Part shown: piece by piece, positions 55,141 to 62,479 of the stretch
Layout of the letters: each line of letters starts with the position of its first letter
Numbering within the stretch: position 1 is the first letter of the stretch
From: Ensifer adhaerens
Lineage (GTDB): Bacteria > Pseudomonadota > Alphaproteobacteria > Rhizobiales > Rhizobiaceae
Direction: 5' to 3'
Assembly: GCF_028993555.1 (NCBI RefSeq)
Contig: NZ_CP118611.1
Span: 310,001 to 374,000 of the forward strand
Length of the DNA: 64,000 bases
Notes under the pieces: generated by a model
Told to the model about the DNA's origin: nothing
Seen by the model: the letters and a program-made list of their open reading frames with translations, nothing else
Databases searched by the model: none
Translations under genes and position numbers: made by a program

Positions 55141-56019
55141 TCACGCCGACGCCGTTCCGCCTTTGGTGTGACCTGCGCGGCAGCAGTGCTTGAGCTGCTT
55201 CCCAGATCCGCAGGGGCAGGGGTCGTTGCCGCGCAGTTGCAGCTTGCCGACCAGAGGCAAAAGCGCCGCGGAGGGAAGGATGCCTGCCATCAGGATTGCC
55301 AGTCTGGCGGAAATGCCGGGAATGACCAGCCGGCGACGGGCCTTGAAACCGCGCCAGGCGCAATTTGCAACATATTCCGGACTGGCTTTCGGGAGAACCT
55401 TGAACAGGGCAGCTCTGTTGGCGCCGGATTTTTCGAGGAATTCGGTCGATACCGGCCCCGGCGCCACGCAGGTCACCGTTACGCCTGTCCTTCGCGTCTC
55501 CTGGTACAGCGCTTCGGAAAATGAGCGCACGAAGGCCTTGCTCGCATAATACATCGCCATGTACGGGCCGGGGGTGAAGCTGGCGACGGAGGCGAGATTG
55601 ATGACGCCGCCACGGCGTCGTGCCACCATGCCCGGCAACAGGCGCAATGTCAGGTCGGCCAGGGCGCGGATGTTGACGTCGATCATTCCAATCTGGTCGA
55701 CCACCGGCAAAACGGTCGCCCCGCCGCGCAGGCCGTAACCGGCACTATTGACGAGAACATCGCAGACGAGGCCCTGGCGCGAAAGGAACGCTTCAAGGCC
55801 GGTCGATGCATCGGCGGAGGTGAGGTCAAGCGAAAGCGAGAAAGCCTCGCCGCCCGATTGTCTGATTGCCGATTCCACGACCTGCAGACCCTCTATGGAC
55901 CGCGCGACCAGCACGACAGGCGCACCGTCTCGGGCGGCAAGCTCTGCGATCGCTCTGCCTATGCCGCGGGATGCGCCGACAACAACAATTGCGGGTCGGG
56001 ATAGCTGCTGTAATGTCAT
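55141..56019 (-). CDS. Short-chain dehydrogenase fused to a SEC-C zinc motif
   Basis: This protein of 292 residues has a classical SDR at residues 1-250: GASRGIG near residue 15, NSAGYG, a serine in INLASVAS and YYASK as the YxxxK site. The C-terminus carries a SEC-C motif, NDPCPCGSGKQLKHCC, a zinc-binding element known from SecA and many unrelated proteins. A hydrophobic stretch (ISARLAILMAGILPSAALL) before it could sit on the membrane. It overlaps the acyltransferase gene by four bases and is the last of three coupled genes. The SDR part resembles those acting on fatty acyl or lipid substrates. Confidence 0.85.
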   Translation of the reverse strand: MTLQQLSRPAIVVVGASRGIGRAIAELAARDGAPVVLVARSIEGLQVVESAIRQSGGEAFSLSLDLTSADASTGLEAFLSRQGLVCDVLVNSAGYGLRGGATVLPVVDQIGMIDVNIRALADLTLRLLPGMVARRRGGVINLASVASFTPGPYMAMYYASKAFVRSFSEALYQETRRTGVTVTCVAPGPVSTEFLEKSGANRAALFKVLPKASPEYVANCAWRGFKARRRLVIPGISARLAILMAGILPSAALLPLVGKLQLRGNDPCPCGSGKQLKHCCRAGHTKGGTASA

Positions 56020-56801
56020 GCCGATGGCTCCGACGCCGTCATCGGCGGATGTTTAACTTGGGACAGGCCCGCGACCTCCTCAGCGATCTCTCCGTTCAAT
56101 ATTTCCTCGAAGCGCAGCAAAGCGCGCGCGACATTGGCACCGTCCATGACGCGGTGGTCGTAGTGAATGCGCACCACGACCGATCCGTCCTCGCCGATCG
56201 GCCCATAGTTGAAGATCGTCGTCAGGGGGGTCAGCGGATTGAGCGATTCTGCGCCCAGGCCGGAATATACCGACAACTGAAAGGTGCCGAAACGGTGGCC
56301 CCGCTGACGTCCCATGTTCAGGCTGAGCCACATCAAGAACCGCCGCAGCGGCGCCGGCAGGCGCGCAATCTTCAGCGCACGGCGGAATTCCCTGATCTCA
56401 AGCACGGGGCGTGATCGGGCCTCCTGAAGCAGGGCGCTCAGCTCGGCAATCGACCGCCGTTCGGGCGTCTTGATTGTGCTGAGAAGCACGACCCTTTCGC
56501 CTTCATGCTCGCGCTCGTGAGCAACCGACGCGATGCTTCCCGGATACTCGTAGAGCTGCGGTCTCGGCAGTTTGACATAGGCCCGGCGCAGTTCGGGCGT
56601 CTCCTTCGAAAGAAGCCCGTAGCCCTTGAGGAAAAGAACCATCCACGACGGCCGTTCAGACAGGCTCGCCCTCGCCTTGTGCAGCGCACTAATGTTCATC
56701 TGCCGTTGCACCGTAACCCGGGGGACGACGATCGAGAACCTCATCAGGTCCCCGACAAGGCGTCGTGCCGCAGAGAGCTTGACCGATCGGCCCCGCATCA
56801 T
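56016..56801 (-). CDS. Orphan E2-like (2-oxoacid dehydrogenase) acyltransferase
   Basis: This protein of 261 residues resembles the catalytic domain of dihydrolipoamide acyltransferases. The active-site motif is visible near the end as IHYDHRVMDGANVA, with histidine and aspartate. It lacks the lipoyl and peripheral-subunit-binding domains, and no E1 or E3 gene is near, so it is not part of a dehydrogenase complex. It sits seven bases after a methyltransferase gene and overlaps the SDR gene by four. A role in transferring an acyl group to a lipid or small molecule is an inference. Confidence 0.75.
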   Translation of the reverse strand: MMRGRSVKLSAARRLVGDLMRFSIVVPRVTVQRQMNISALHKARASLSERPSWMVLFLKGYGLLSKETPELRRAYVKLPRPQLYEYPGSIASVAHEREHEGERVVLLSTIKTPERRSIAELSALLQEARSRPVLEIREFRRALKIARLPAPLRRFLMWLSLNMGRQRGHRFGTFQLSVYSGLGAESLNPLTPLTTIFNYGPIGEDGSVVVRIHYDHRVMDGANVARALLRFEEILNGEIAEEVAGLSQVKHPPMTASEPSA

Positions 56802-56808
56802 GCCACCT

Positions 56809-57402
56809 CTAGTAAAGATAGGGTATAATCCGCTTCGTCCTGTCCATGTAGGCGCGATATTCAGGACCGAAGAATTCCAGCATCAGGCGCTCTTCCTTGC
56901 CGACGCGCAGGAAGAAAAGCAAAGCAAAGCCGAGGATGCCCGCAAGTCCAACCACCCAGTTCGACAGCAGGAGCATCTGCCCGACCGCCATGAGCAGGAA
57001 GCTTGTATACATCGGATGACGCACGACGGCATAGAGGCCGCTGCTGATGAGCTGGTGCTTCTCGCGGATCTCCAGCGAGATCGACCAGTTGCGGCCGAGT
57101 TCTTTGTGAGTCCGACGGAACGTCCACAGCCCCATCACAAAGACGAGTGCGCCAAGGCCCACCACCCAGGCATGCGCAGGATAGTCGGCGAACTTCGGGA
57201 ATCCCGTCGCAACATAGAACGCCGGTACGATCGACATGCCAAACAGGGCGGCGGCCAGGCCGGCCGTGTCGGTAGGCGACCGTCGGCTGCTCGTCACACG
57301 CACACGCCTTGCACGACGCTCGAATGGGTAACGCACGACGTACCAGGCGACGATGCCTATGACCCAGACGACTTCGCCGATGGAAGCGACAGACATGTTC
57401 AC
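56809..57402 (-). CDS. Isoprenylcysteine methyltransferase-like membrane protein
   Basis: This integral membrane protein of about 197 residues belongs to the ICMT/PEMT group. Four to five hydrophobic helices precede the signature GLYAVVRHPMYTSF and the late EERLMLEFFGPEYRAY, which bind S-adenosylmethionine. Bacterial members methylate lipids or small molecules. A GTG at 57402 has AGGTGG six bases upstream and is used here; the ATG at 57396 is nearly equivalent. It is the first gene of a three-gene operon with the E2-like protein and the SDR. Confidence 0.8.
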   Translation of the reverse strand: MNMSVASIGEVVWVIGIVAWYVVRYPFERRARRVRVTSSRRSPTDTAGLAAALFGMSIVPAFYVATGFPKFADYPAHAWVVGLGALVFVMGLWTFRRTHKELGRNWSISLEIREKHQLISSGLYAVVRHPMYTSFLLMAVGQMLLLSNWVVGLAGILGFALLFFLRVGKEERLMLEFFGPEYRAYMDRTKRIIPYLY

Positions 57403-57632
57403 GTTCAACCACCTAAGCTCTTTGCTGCAGCTGCCGGCCACCGCAACGGCCGGAAAGGACAAGACTGCCACGCGGCGCTCCGACCTGACAAGGTACCAAA
57501 CCGGAGGTGGCGAACCATTGGCTGTGGACGATTGTCGATCTGCCGCTCAAGGGCATTGATGGCAGCCAGTGGTGGCACAGCGCACGCGGTCTTCTGGAAG
57601 CTGACAAACAGCGGTTCGCGTGACCCTCAAAC

Positions 57633-58205
57633 CTACCCGCCGTTCATCTCGCGAAGCCTGGTGATGAATTGCTGCGGCCTCAGCCAGATGTTTGGGGTCT
57701 TGTATCCCATAGAGCGCGCAATATCGGCCACGAAGGCGTTGCAGTTGTAGAGCGAAGCATGCCAGTAATGGGCCTCGGCCTTGAGCTTGCGGATCTTGGC
57801 GACGACATCACGATATTGCGCTTCGGTCAGCATGACGCGCCAACTTGCAGACCGGTATTGCTCCTCCATGTCTCCGTCGCTCGCGCCGGTTTCCGCCGGT
57901 ACGGGCAGAACATGGCCGATGACGTAGGGAGCGGTATCGAGTGTTGCCGGGGCGAGTCCGGCTATTTCCGGATTGATCATTGCTCCCGATTTGCTGGCTT
58001 GTCCGAAAATCACGTAGGTATGGCCGTAGCTCAGCGCATAACGGGATCGGAACTCGATGAAATAGCCCTGCTCGCTCTCTTGCGATGTTGTTCCCGCAAT
58101 GCTTGAGACAAACTTTGGTTGAGGGCCCTTGTCTTGTGATTGACACGCCGTAAGCGCCAATGCGGTCAAGACGGCGAATGAAATACAACCTCGTGAGCGC
58201 GCCAT
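57633..58205 (-). CDS. Lipoprotein, possible permuted papain-like (NlpC/P60-type) hydrolase
   Basis: This lipoprotein of 190 residues has the lipobox LTAC (C21). The mature part shows a conserved-looking histidine in LSYGHTYVIFG (H62) and a cysteine in SLYNCNAFVADIA (C155). The order His then Cys fits circularly permuted NlpC/P60 enzymes, which cleave peptide or amide bonds in cell-wall or lipid substrates. I infer this from pattern only. The ATG at 58205 gives a normal lipoprotein leader; an upstream ATG at 58241 would lengthen it. The genes on either side are envelope-related. Confidence 0.65.
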   Translation of the reverse strand: MARSRGCISFAVLTALALTACQSQDKGPQPKFVSSIAGTTSQESEQGYFIEFRSRYALSYGHTYVIFGQASKSGAMINPEIAGLAPATLDTAPYVIGHVLPVPAETGASDGDMEEQYRSASWRVMLTEAQYRDVVAKIRKLKAEAHYWHASLYNCNAFVADIARSMGYKTPNIWLRPQQFITRLREMNGG

Positions 58206-58316
58206 TACTGCCCTAAATCTCCCGAATTCTGATGAGCGCATGGATTTTCCACTTTAAGTGGTTTTCCGAACTTTGCGCTGTGACATGTGACCAGGCCGGT
58301 CACGATCAGATAGGGC

Positions 58317-58340
58317 GGGAAGGGCCGCGAGGCCCTCCCC
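58317..58340 (-). terminator. Hairpin after the small lipoprotein gene
   Basis: GGGAAGGGCC (58317-58326) pairs with GGCCCTCCCC (58331-58340) with one mismatch and a 4-base loop. It lies 16 bases after the stop codon on the minus strand. There is no T-run, so termination strength is uncertain. Confidence 0.45.
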
Positions 58341-58356
58341 GAACTAAGGTCGGTGA

Positions 58357-58488
58357 TTATTTGTAAACGGGTGCCGGCTCTGCAGCCACCGGTGGCGGCG
58401 CCTTGCCCTTGCCTTTGCCGATCGTTCCGCAAGCGGTGAGGCTGGCGACCGAAAGCAACGCAACTGTAACGATCAGAAATCTGCTCAT
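58357..58488 (-). CDS. Small lipoprotein, 43 residues
   Basis: This very short gene runs from an ATG at 58488 to a TAA at 58357, with AAAGGA seven bases before the start. The protein begins MSRFLIVTVALLSVASLTAC, a complete lipoprotein signal with lipobox LTAC at C20. A short lysine/glycine stretch (GKGKGK) and a proline-rich tail ending PAPVYK follow. It resembles small entericidin-like or LptM-like lipoproteins in size and layout, without a clear match. It has its own downstream hairpin. Confidence 0.7.
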   Translation of the reverse strand: MSRFLIVTVALLSVASLTACGTIGKGKGKAPPPVAAEPAPVYK

Positions 58489-58676
58489 CAATAAGTCCTT
58501 TCCTCTCTCTGGAATGGGTATTAGAAGGCAACGTTCTTAGTATTAAAGGCAATTTTAGATTCGTCCTAGTGCTTAAAGGGCACACTCGTCATTCGGTTTA
58601 TCGTTACCGAACTTTGAATAGTGCTTCAAAAGCGTGTCGGCCTTCCTCCAATGTCGCAGTTAGATAGAGTACGCAG

Positions 58677-59264
58677 TCAAATGATCAATACCGGAGTGCC
58701 AATAGGCGTCCGGGCATAGAGATCGACAATATCATCATTCGTAAGTCTGATGCAGCCATTGGACACTGCCTGCCCTATGCTCCAGGGCTCGTTGGTACCG
58801 TGCAGACGGAATTTGGTGTCTTGTCCGTTGCGATAGAGGTACAGGGCAGAAGCCCCCAATGGATTATGCGGCCCGCCAGAAACCCCGCCTGCATATTGCG
58901 CGAGGCGTGGTTTGCGCCGGATCATGCTTGCGGTCGGCGTCCACGATGGCCATTCGGCCTTTCGTCCGACGACGGCTTGCCCCTTCAGTGTAAGCCCTTC
59001 CTCGCCCACGGCAATCCCGTAGCGCATTGCCCAGCCACCATCCTCGATCGAATAAAGATAGCGCTGGTTTGTATCGACCAGGATTGTCCCTGGTGGCTCG
59101 TTGCCGTCGAAGCGAACGTGCTGCTTGCGGAAGCGGCGATCTACCCCAGGAGTGCCGCCATACAGGGATGGAAACGACATGCCTTGCCAACTTGAGCTGC
59201 ACCCGGTCAACAGGGCAAGGCTGCCAATGACCAGGGCTCTCCGTGTAATGCGGTGATTGTCCAT
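58677..59264 (-). CDS. L,D-transpeptidase (ErfK/YbiS type), lipoprotein
   Basis: This cell-wall enzyme of 195 residues cross-links peptidoglycan through 3-3 bonds or attaches proteins to it. The leader ends with the lipobox LLTGC (C22), so it is lipid-anchored in the periplasm. The YkuD domain has HGTNEP (catalytic-region histidine) and VSNGCIRL with the nucleophilic cysteine; the asparagine before GC replaces the usual histidine, a common variant. The ATG at 59264 has AGG six bases upstream. It is a different enzyme from the signal-less YkuD protein at 37397. Confidence 0.88.
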   Translation of the reverse strand: MDNHRITRRALVIGSLALLTGCSSSWQGMSFPSLYGGTPGVDRRFRKQHVRFDGNEPPGTILVDTNQRYLYSIEDGGWAMRYGIAVGEEGLTLKGQAVVGRKAEWPSWTPTASMIRRKPRLAQYAGGVSGGPHNPLGASALYLYRNGQDTKFRLHGTNEPWSIGQAVSNGCIRLTNDDIVDLYARTPIGTPVLII

Positions 59265-59601
59265 CTTTACCTGCTGAGAAAAATGGTGCGCCCCGAGTCG
59301 TTTTAACATCACAATATTTGCTGGCCAAGCTCCAATCAGACAAACTAATCCCAATGGCAGGATAGATGTTTGAAATGTCGTGTTTTTCTGCTCACGATGT
59401 GTGAAAATGTGTTGCAAGGATTGTATATCGTCGAAGCTGGTCTGGCTGCGGCGGGCGAGTTGTGCCAGGAATTGTCGCGAGTTTTACGTGTTGCTGCGGC
59501 CGGCCGGTTGGAAATCTGGTGCCTCCAGGCGAATGCCATGAAATGACTTGCGATGTCGCGCGCGCTCGATTAGTCGAAGCCTGATGATTAGGAATGACAG
59601 T
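59265..59601. other. Divergent intergenic region
   Basis: These 337 bases separate the L,D-transpeptidase gene from the SDR gene. No gene, repeat or hairpin with a T-run stands out. The two promoters should lie here. Confidence 0.5.
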
Positions 59602-60357
59602 ATGAATCGAGGCTTCGCTGGCAAGGTTGCGATTGTGACCGGCGCGGGTTCCGGAATCGGCGCAGCCGTGTGCCGGCAACTTGCGGTAGAGGGAGCGGAA
59701 GTGATCGCTGCCGATGTCGACGCTGACGCCGTGCGCTTGCTCGTCGAGGCTATTCGCTCGAGCGGCGGCAAGGCCCATGACGTTGCCGTCAATGTTGCCG
59801 ATGCTGTTGCGGTGGAGAAACTGGTGGGGTTCGCCGTCCAGACCTGTGGCGGCCTGCATCTGGCCGTCAACAATGCCGGCGTCGACGGCGTCCGCAAGGC
59901 GACTGCCGACTATCCGCTTGATGGCTGGCATGCGCTGATGGACGTCAACCTGCATGGCGTTTTTTACTGCATGAAGTACGAGATCGCGGCCATGGCGTCG
60001 CAGGGTGGGGGCGCGATCGTCAATACGTCTTCCATCCTGGGTTCGGTCGCCCTGCCTCTTGCTGCCGCCTATACGGCCGCCAAGCACGCTGTGGTCGGGC
60101 TGACGAAAGCGGCTGCGATCGAGTATGCCCGCATGGGTGTCCGCATCAATGCGGTCGCGCCCGGCTGGATCGATACGCCGCTATCGGTCGAGAACGCGGA
60201 CTTGGCAAACAGCAGGCGGATGATGTCGCTGCAACCGATGGGGCGTCGAGGTACCCCGGAGGAGGTCGCGGCCCTCATCTGTTTCCTGTTGTCGGAACAG
60301 GCGAGTTTCATCACCGGAAGCGTTCACCTGGTGGATGGCGCCTACACCGCGCACTGA
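59602..60357 (+). CDS. Short-chain dehydrogenase/reductase
   Basis: This classical SDR of 251 residues has TGAGSGIGAAV near residue 12, NNAGVDGVRK, a serine in VNTSSILGS and YTAAK as the YxxxK site. The C-terminal FITGSVHLVDGAYTAH is typical. The ATG at 59602 has AGGA eight bases upstream; in-frame codons from 59548 are less likely. It precedes a LacI-type regulator and an amino-acid-type importer, so it may act on their substrate, although a regulated promoter lies between. Confidence 0.85.
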   Translation: MNRGFAGKVAIVTGAGSGIGAAVCRQLAVEGAEVIAADVDADAVRLLVEAIRSSGGKAHDVAVNVADAVAVEKLVGFAVQTCGGLHLAVNNAGVDGVRKATADYPLDGWHALMDVNLHGVFYCMKYEIAAMASQGGGAIVNTSSILGSVALPLAAAYTAAKHAVVGLTKAAAIEYARMGVRINAVAPGWIDTPLSVENADLANSRRMMSLQPMGRRGTPEEVAALICFLLSEQASFITGSVHLVDGAYTAH

Positions 60358-60467
60358 GCGCACGCCGCACCAAAAACACACAGCAAATCAACAGGTCCTC
60401 CGCGGAAGCGAGCGCTTGGGGCGCGCGCCTATGCCTCCGCTGCGCCCACTCACGTTCTGCTGAAATG

Positions 60468-60503
60468 AAATAAAAACGTTTTTATTTTTCTTGAAAACGT
60501 TTT
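60468..60503. promoter_or_regulatory. Double LacI-type palindromic operator
   Basis: AAATAAAAACGTTTTTATTT (60468-60487) is a perfect 20-bp palindrome with a central CG. A second site centred on AAAACGTTTT (60494-60503) follows. The centres are 21 bp apart, two helical turns. The pair is 53-88 bases upstream of the LacI gene and is its likely autoregulatory and operon operator. Confidence 0.8.
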
Positions 60504-60555
60504 TATTGGCTGTTACCCCTATGCTCCAGGAGAAGCCGCGAGCCTGGGAGGGTGC

Positions 60556-61629
60556 ATGGCGACGCAGATGCATAGGGCGCGGCGCGCGCCGCCGCCAACG
60601 ATCAAGACATTGGCCGAAATGACGGGCTATTCCATCGCCACGATCTCGAAGGCTTTGCGCGAATCTCCCGTCGTCGCACCGGCGACGCGCGATCTCATCT
60701 ACAAGGCGGCGCGCGAAGTCGGCTATCAGGCGAATGCGCGCGGCATGGCGCTGCGCACCGGCAAGAGTTTTCAGGCCGCCGTGCTGATGCCGGTGACCGC
60801 GGCACGCGACTATGAATGGGACGGCGTCGAATATACCCAGACCTTGAGCGGCATCAGCCAGGCGCTCGAAGGCACCGACTACCGCATGTCGGTGCATGTC
60901 ATCCGCGACGCGGCTGATGGCGCGGAGGCTGCCCGCCGCATCGTCGACCAGGGGTTGGCCGACGGCCTGATCTTTTCCGGCATCCTTGCCGAAGACCCGC
61001 GCATCGATCTTCTGGTCGCCGAGCACTTCCCCTTCGTCTCCATGGGCCGCTGCCGCAAGAATCTCGACTATGCCCATGTCGATATCGACAACGAATGGGC
61101 AGCACATGCGGCCACCGCACGGCTGATCGCCGGCGGTCACAGGCGGATCGCGCTCGTCAATCCGGAGCGGCGGTTTTCCTATGCGCTCGACAGGATCGAT
61201 GGCTTTTCCAGGGCGTTCCGCGAGGCGGGACTGGATGCGCCGACGGAACTGATCGCCGAGGGCGATCTTTCGACCCATTTCGGCCGGCAGGCGGTGATCG
61301 ACTTCCTGCAGCTCGAGAATGCCCCGACCGCCTTCGTCTGCATCAACGAATCCACCACGCTCGGCGTGCTCTCGGGCCTTGGCAGTCTCGGCCGCGAGGT
61401 CGGCGTTGATGTCGATGTCATCGCCTATGACGACATCAACGTCAGCGCCTATTTCACCCCGCCGGTCACCACTTTCTATCAGCCGATCGAGGTGCTCGGT
61501 CGCACGCTTGGACAGTTCCTGCTGCGCCGCATGGAGGGGGATGACCCCGCTAGGCTCCGGCAGGTCTTCAGGCCGACGCTGATTGCGCGCCAGCCGGATA
61601 ATCTCGGCGGCCGACTGATCCAAAGTTAA
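60556..61629 (+). CDS. LacI-family transcriptional regulator
   Basis: This LacI-type regulator of 357 residues has a DNA-binding domain after a short basic tail: PTIKTLAEMTGYSIATISKAL is the helix-turn-helix at residues 15-35, with the hinge to about residue 65. A sugar-type effector domain follows. GGGAGG lies before the ATG. The double palindrome upstream (60468-60503) is an excellent operator. It is the first gene before a family-3 binding protein and permease, only 19 bases from the next gene, so it controls its own operon. LacI proteins usually sense sugars, so the imported compound may carry a sugar part. Confidence 0.9.
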   Translation: MATQMHRARRAPPPTIKTLAEMTGYSIATISKALRESPVVAPATRDLIYKAAREVGYQANARGMALRTGKSFQAAVLMPVTAARDYEWDGVEYTQTLSGISQALEGTDYRMSVHVIRDAADGAEAARRIVDQGLADGLIFSGILAEDPRIDLLVAEHFPFVSMGRCRKNLDYAHVDIDNEWAAHAATARLIAGGHRRIALVNPERRFSYALDRIDGFSRAFREAGLDAPTELIAEGDLSTHFGRQAVIDFLQLENAPTAFVCINESTTLGVLSGLGSLGREVGVDVDVIAYDDINVSAYFTPPVTTFYQPIEVLGRTLGQFLLRRMEGDDPARLRQVFRPTLIARQPDNLGGRLIQS

Positions 61630-61648
61630 TCATCAAAGGAGGAGAACC

Positions 61649-62395
61649 ATGAAGAAACTGATGATTGCCCTGGCCATTGCGGCCCTTGCCTCGAGCGTGT
61701 CCCACGCCGCCGATCTCGGCGGCAAGCTCTTGAAGGTCGGATCCGACACCACGTCGCCGCCGATGGAGAGCATCGATCCGGCCACCGGACAGGTCGTCGG
61801 CTTCGACGTCGACGTGGTCAACGCCGTCTGCGCCAAGATCAATTGCCAGGCCGAGTTCGTCACCACCGGCTGGGACGGCATCTTCGCAGCGCTCGACCAG
61901 GGCAGTTTCGACCTCGTCGCCTCAGGTGTCTCGATCACCGAGGAACGCAAGAAGGCCATGGACTTTTCCGATCCCTACATCGTCAACAGCCAGGCCGTGC
62001 TGATGCGTGCTGACGATCAGGGCATCACGCTCGAAGCCTTCAAGGAAGCTGGCAGAAAGCTCTCCGCCCAGGCGAATACGACCGATGCCCAGGTCGCCGA
62101 GAGTGTCGTCGGCAAGGAGAACGTTGCCGCCTACGACACCTTCAGCGCCGCGATCATCGCGCTCAAGAACAAGGACGTCGACGGCGTCGTCATCAACGGC
62201 GCCAACGCTGCGGCTTACGAGCGCGAATTCGCTGGTGAGCTCGTCGTTGCGATCAAGGACCTCGAATCCGACCCGCTCGGCCTCGTCTTCCGCAAGGGCG
62301 ACGAAAACGTCGCCGCCTTCAACGAAGGCCTGAAGATGATCAAGGACGACGGTACCCTCGACCAGCTCGTCAACAAGTACTGGGGCCTGAAGTAA
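61649..62395 (+). CDS. Amino-acid-type ABC transporter, periplasmic binding protein
   Basis: This family-3 solute-binding protein of 248 residues has a signal peptide ending in SVSHA (residue 20). The mature protein starts ADLGGKLLKVGSDTTSPPME, the first strand of the family. Characteristic segments are GFDVDVVNAVCAK and the SITEERKKAMDFSDPY signature. Two cysteines in VNAVCAKINCQ may form a disulfide. GGAGGAG precedes the ATG. It belongs to the same operon as the LacI gene and permease. A GC-rich hairpin follows the stop codon. Confidence 0.88.
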   Translation: MKKLMIALAIAALASSVSHAADLGGKLLKVGSDTTSPPMESIDPATGQVVGFDVDVVNAVCAKINCQAEFVTTGWDGIFAALDQGSFDLVASGVSITEERKKAMDFSDPYIVNSQAVLMRADDQGITLEAFKEAGRKLSAQANTTDAQVAESVVGKENVAAYDTFSAAIIALKNKDVDGVVINGANAAAYEREFAGELVVAIKDLESDPLGLVFRKGDENVAAFNEGLKMIKDDGTLDQLVNKYWGLK

Positions 62396-62411
62396 GCTCA
62401 TAGTGCCGATC

Positions 62412-62441
62412 GGACCCGGAACGCGCTCGCGCTCCGGGTCC
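62412..62441 (+). other. Intercistronic stem-loop after the binding-protein gene
   Basis: GGACCCGGA (62412-62420) pairs perfectly with TCCGGGTCC (62433-62441), and the interior CGCG/CGCG can extend the stem. It starts 17 bases after the stop codon, with no T-run. Partial termination or message protection is likely. Confidence 0.75.
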
Positions 62442-62479
62442 TCCGTCTGTCCAATTCTATGCCCCCCCCGGAGGAATGA

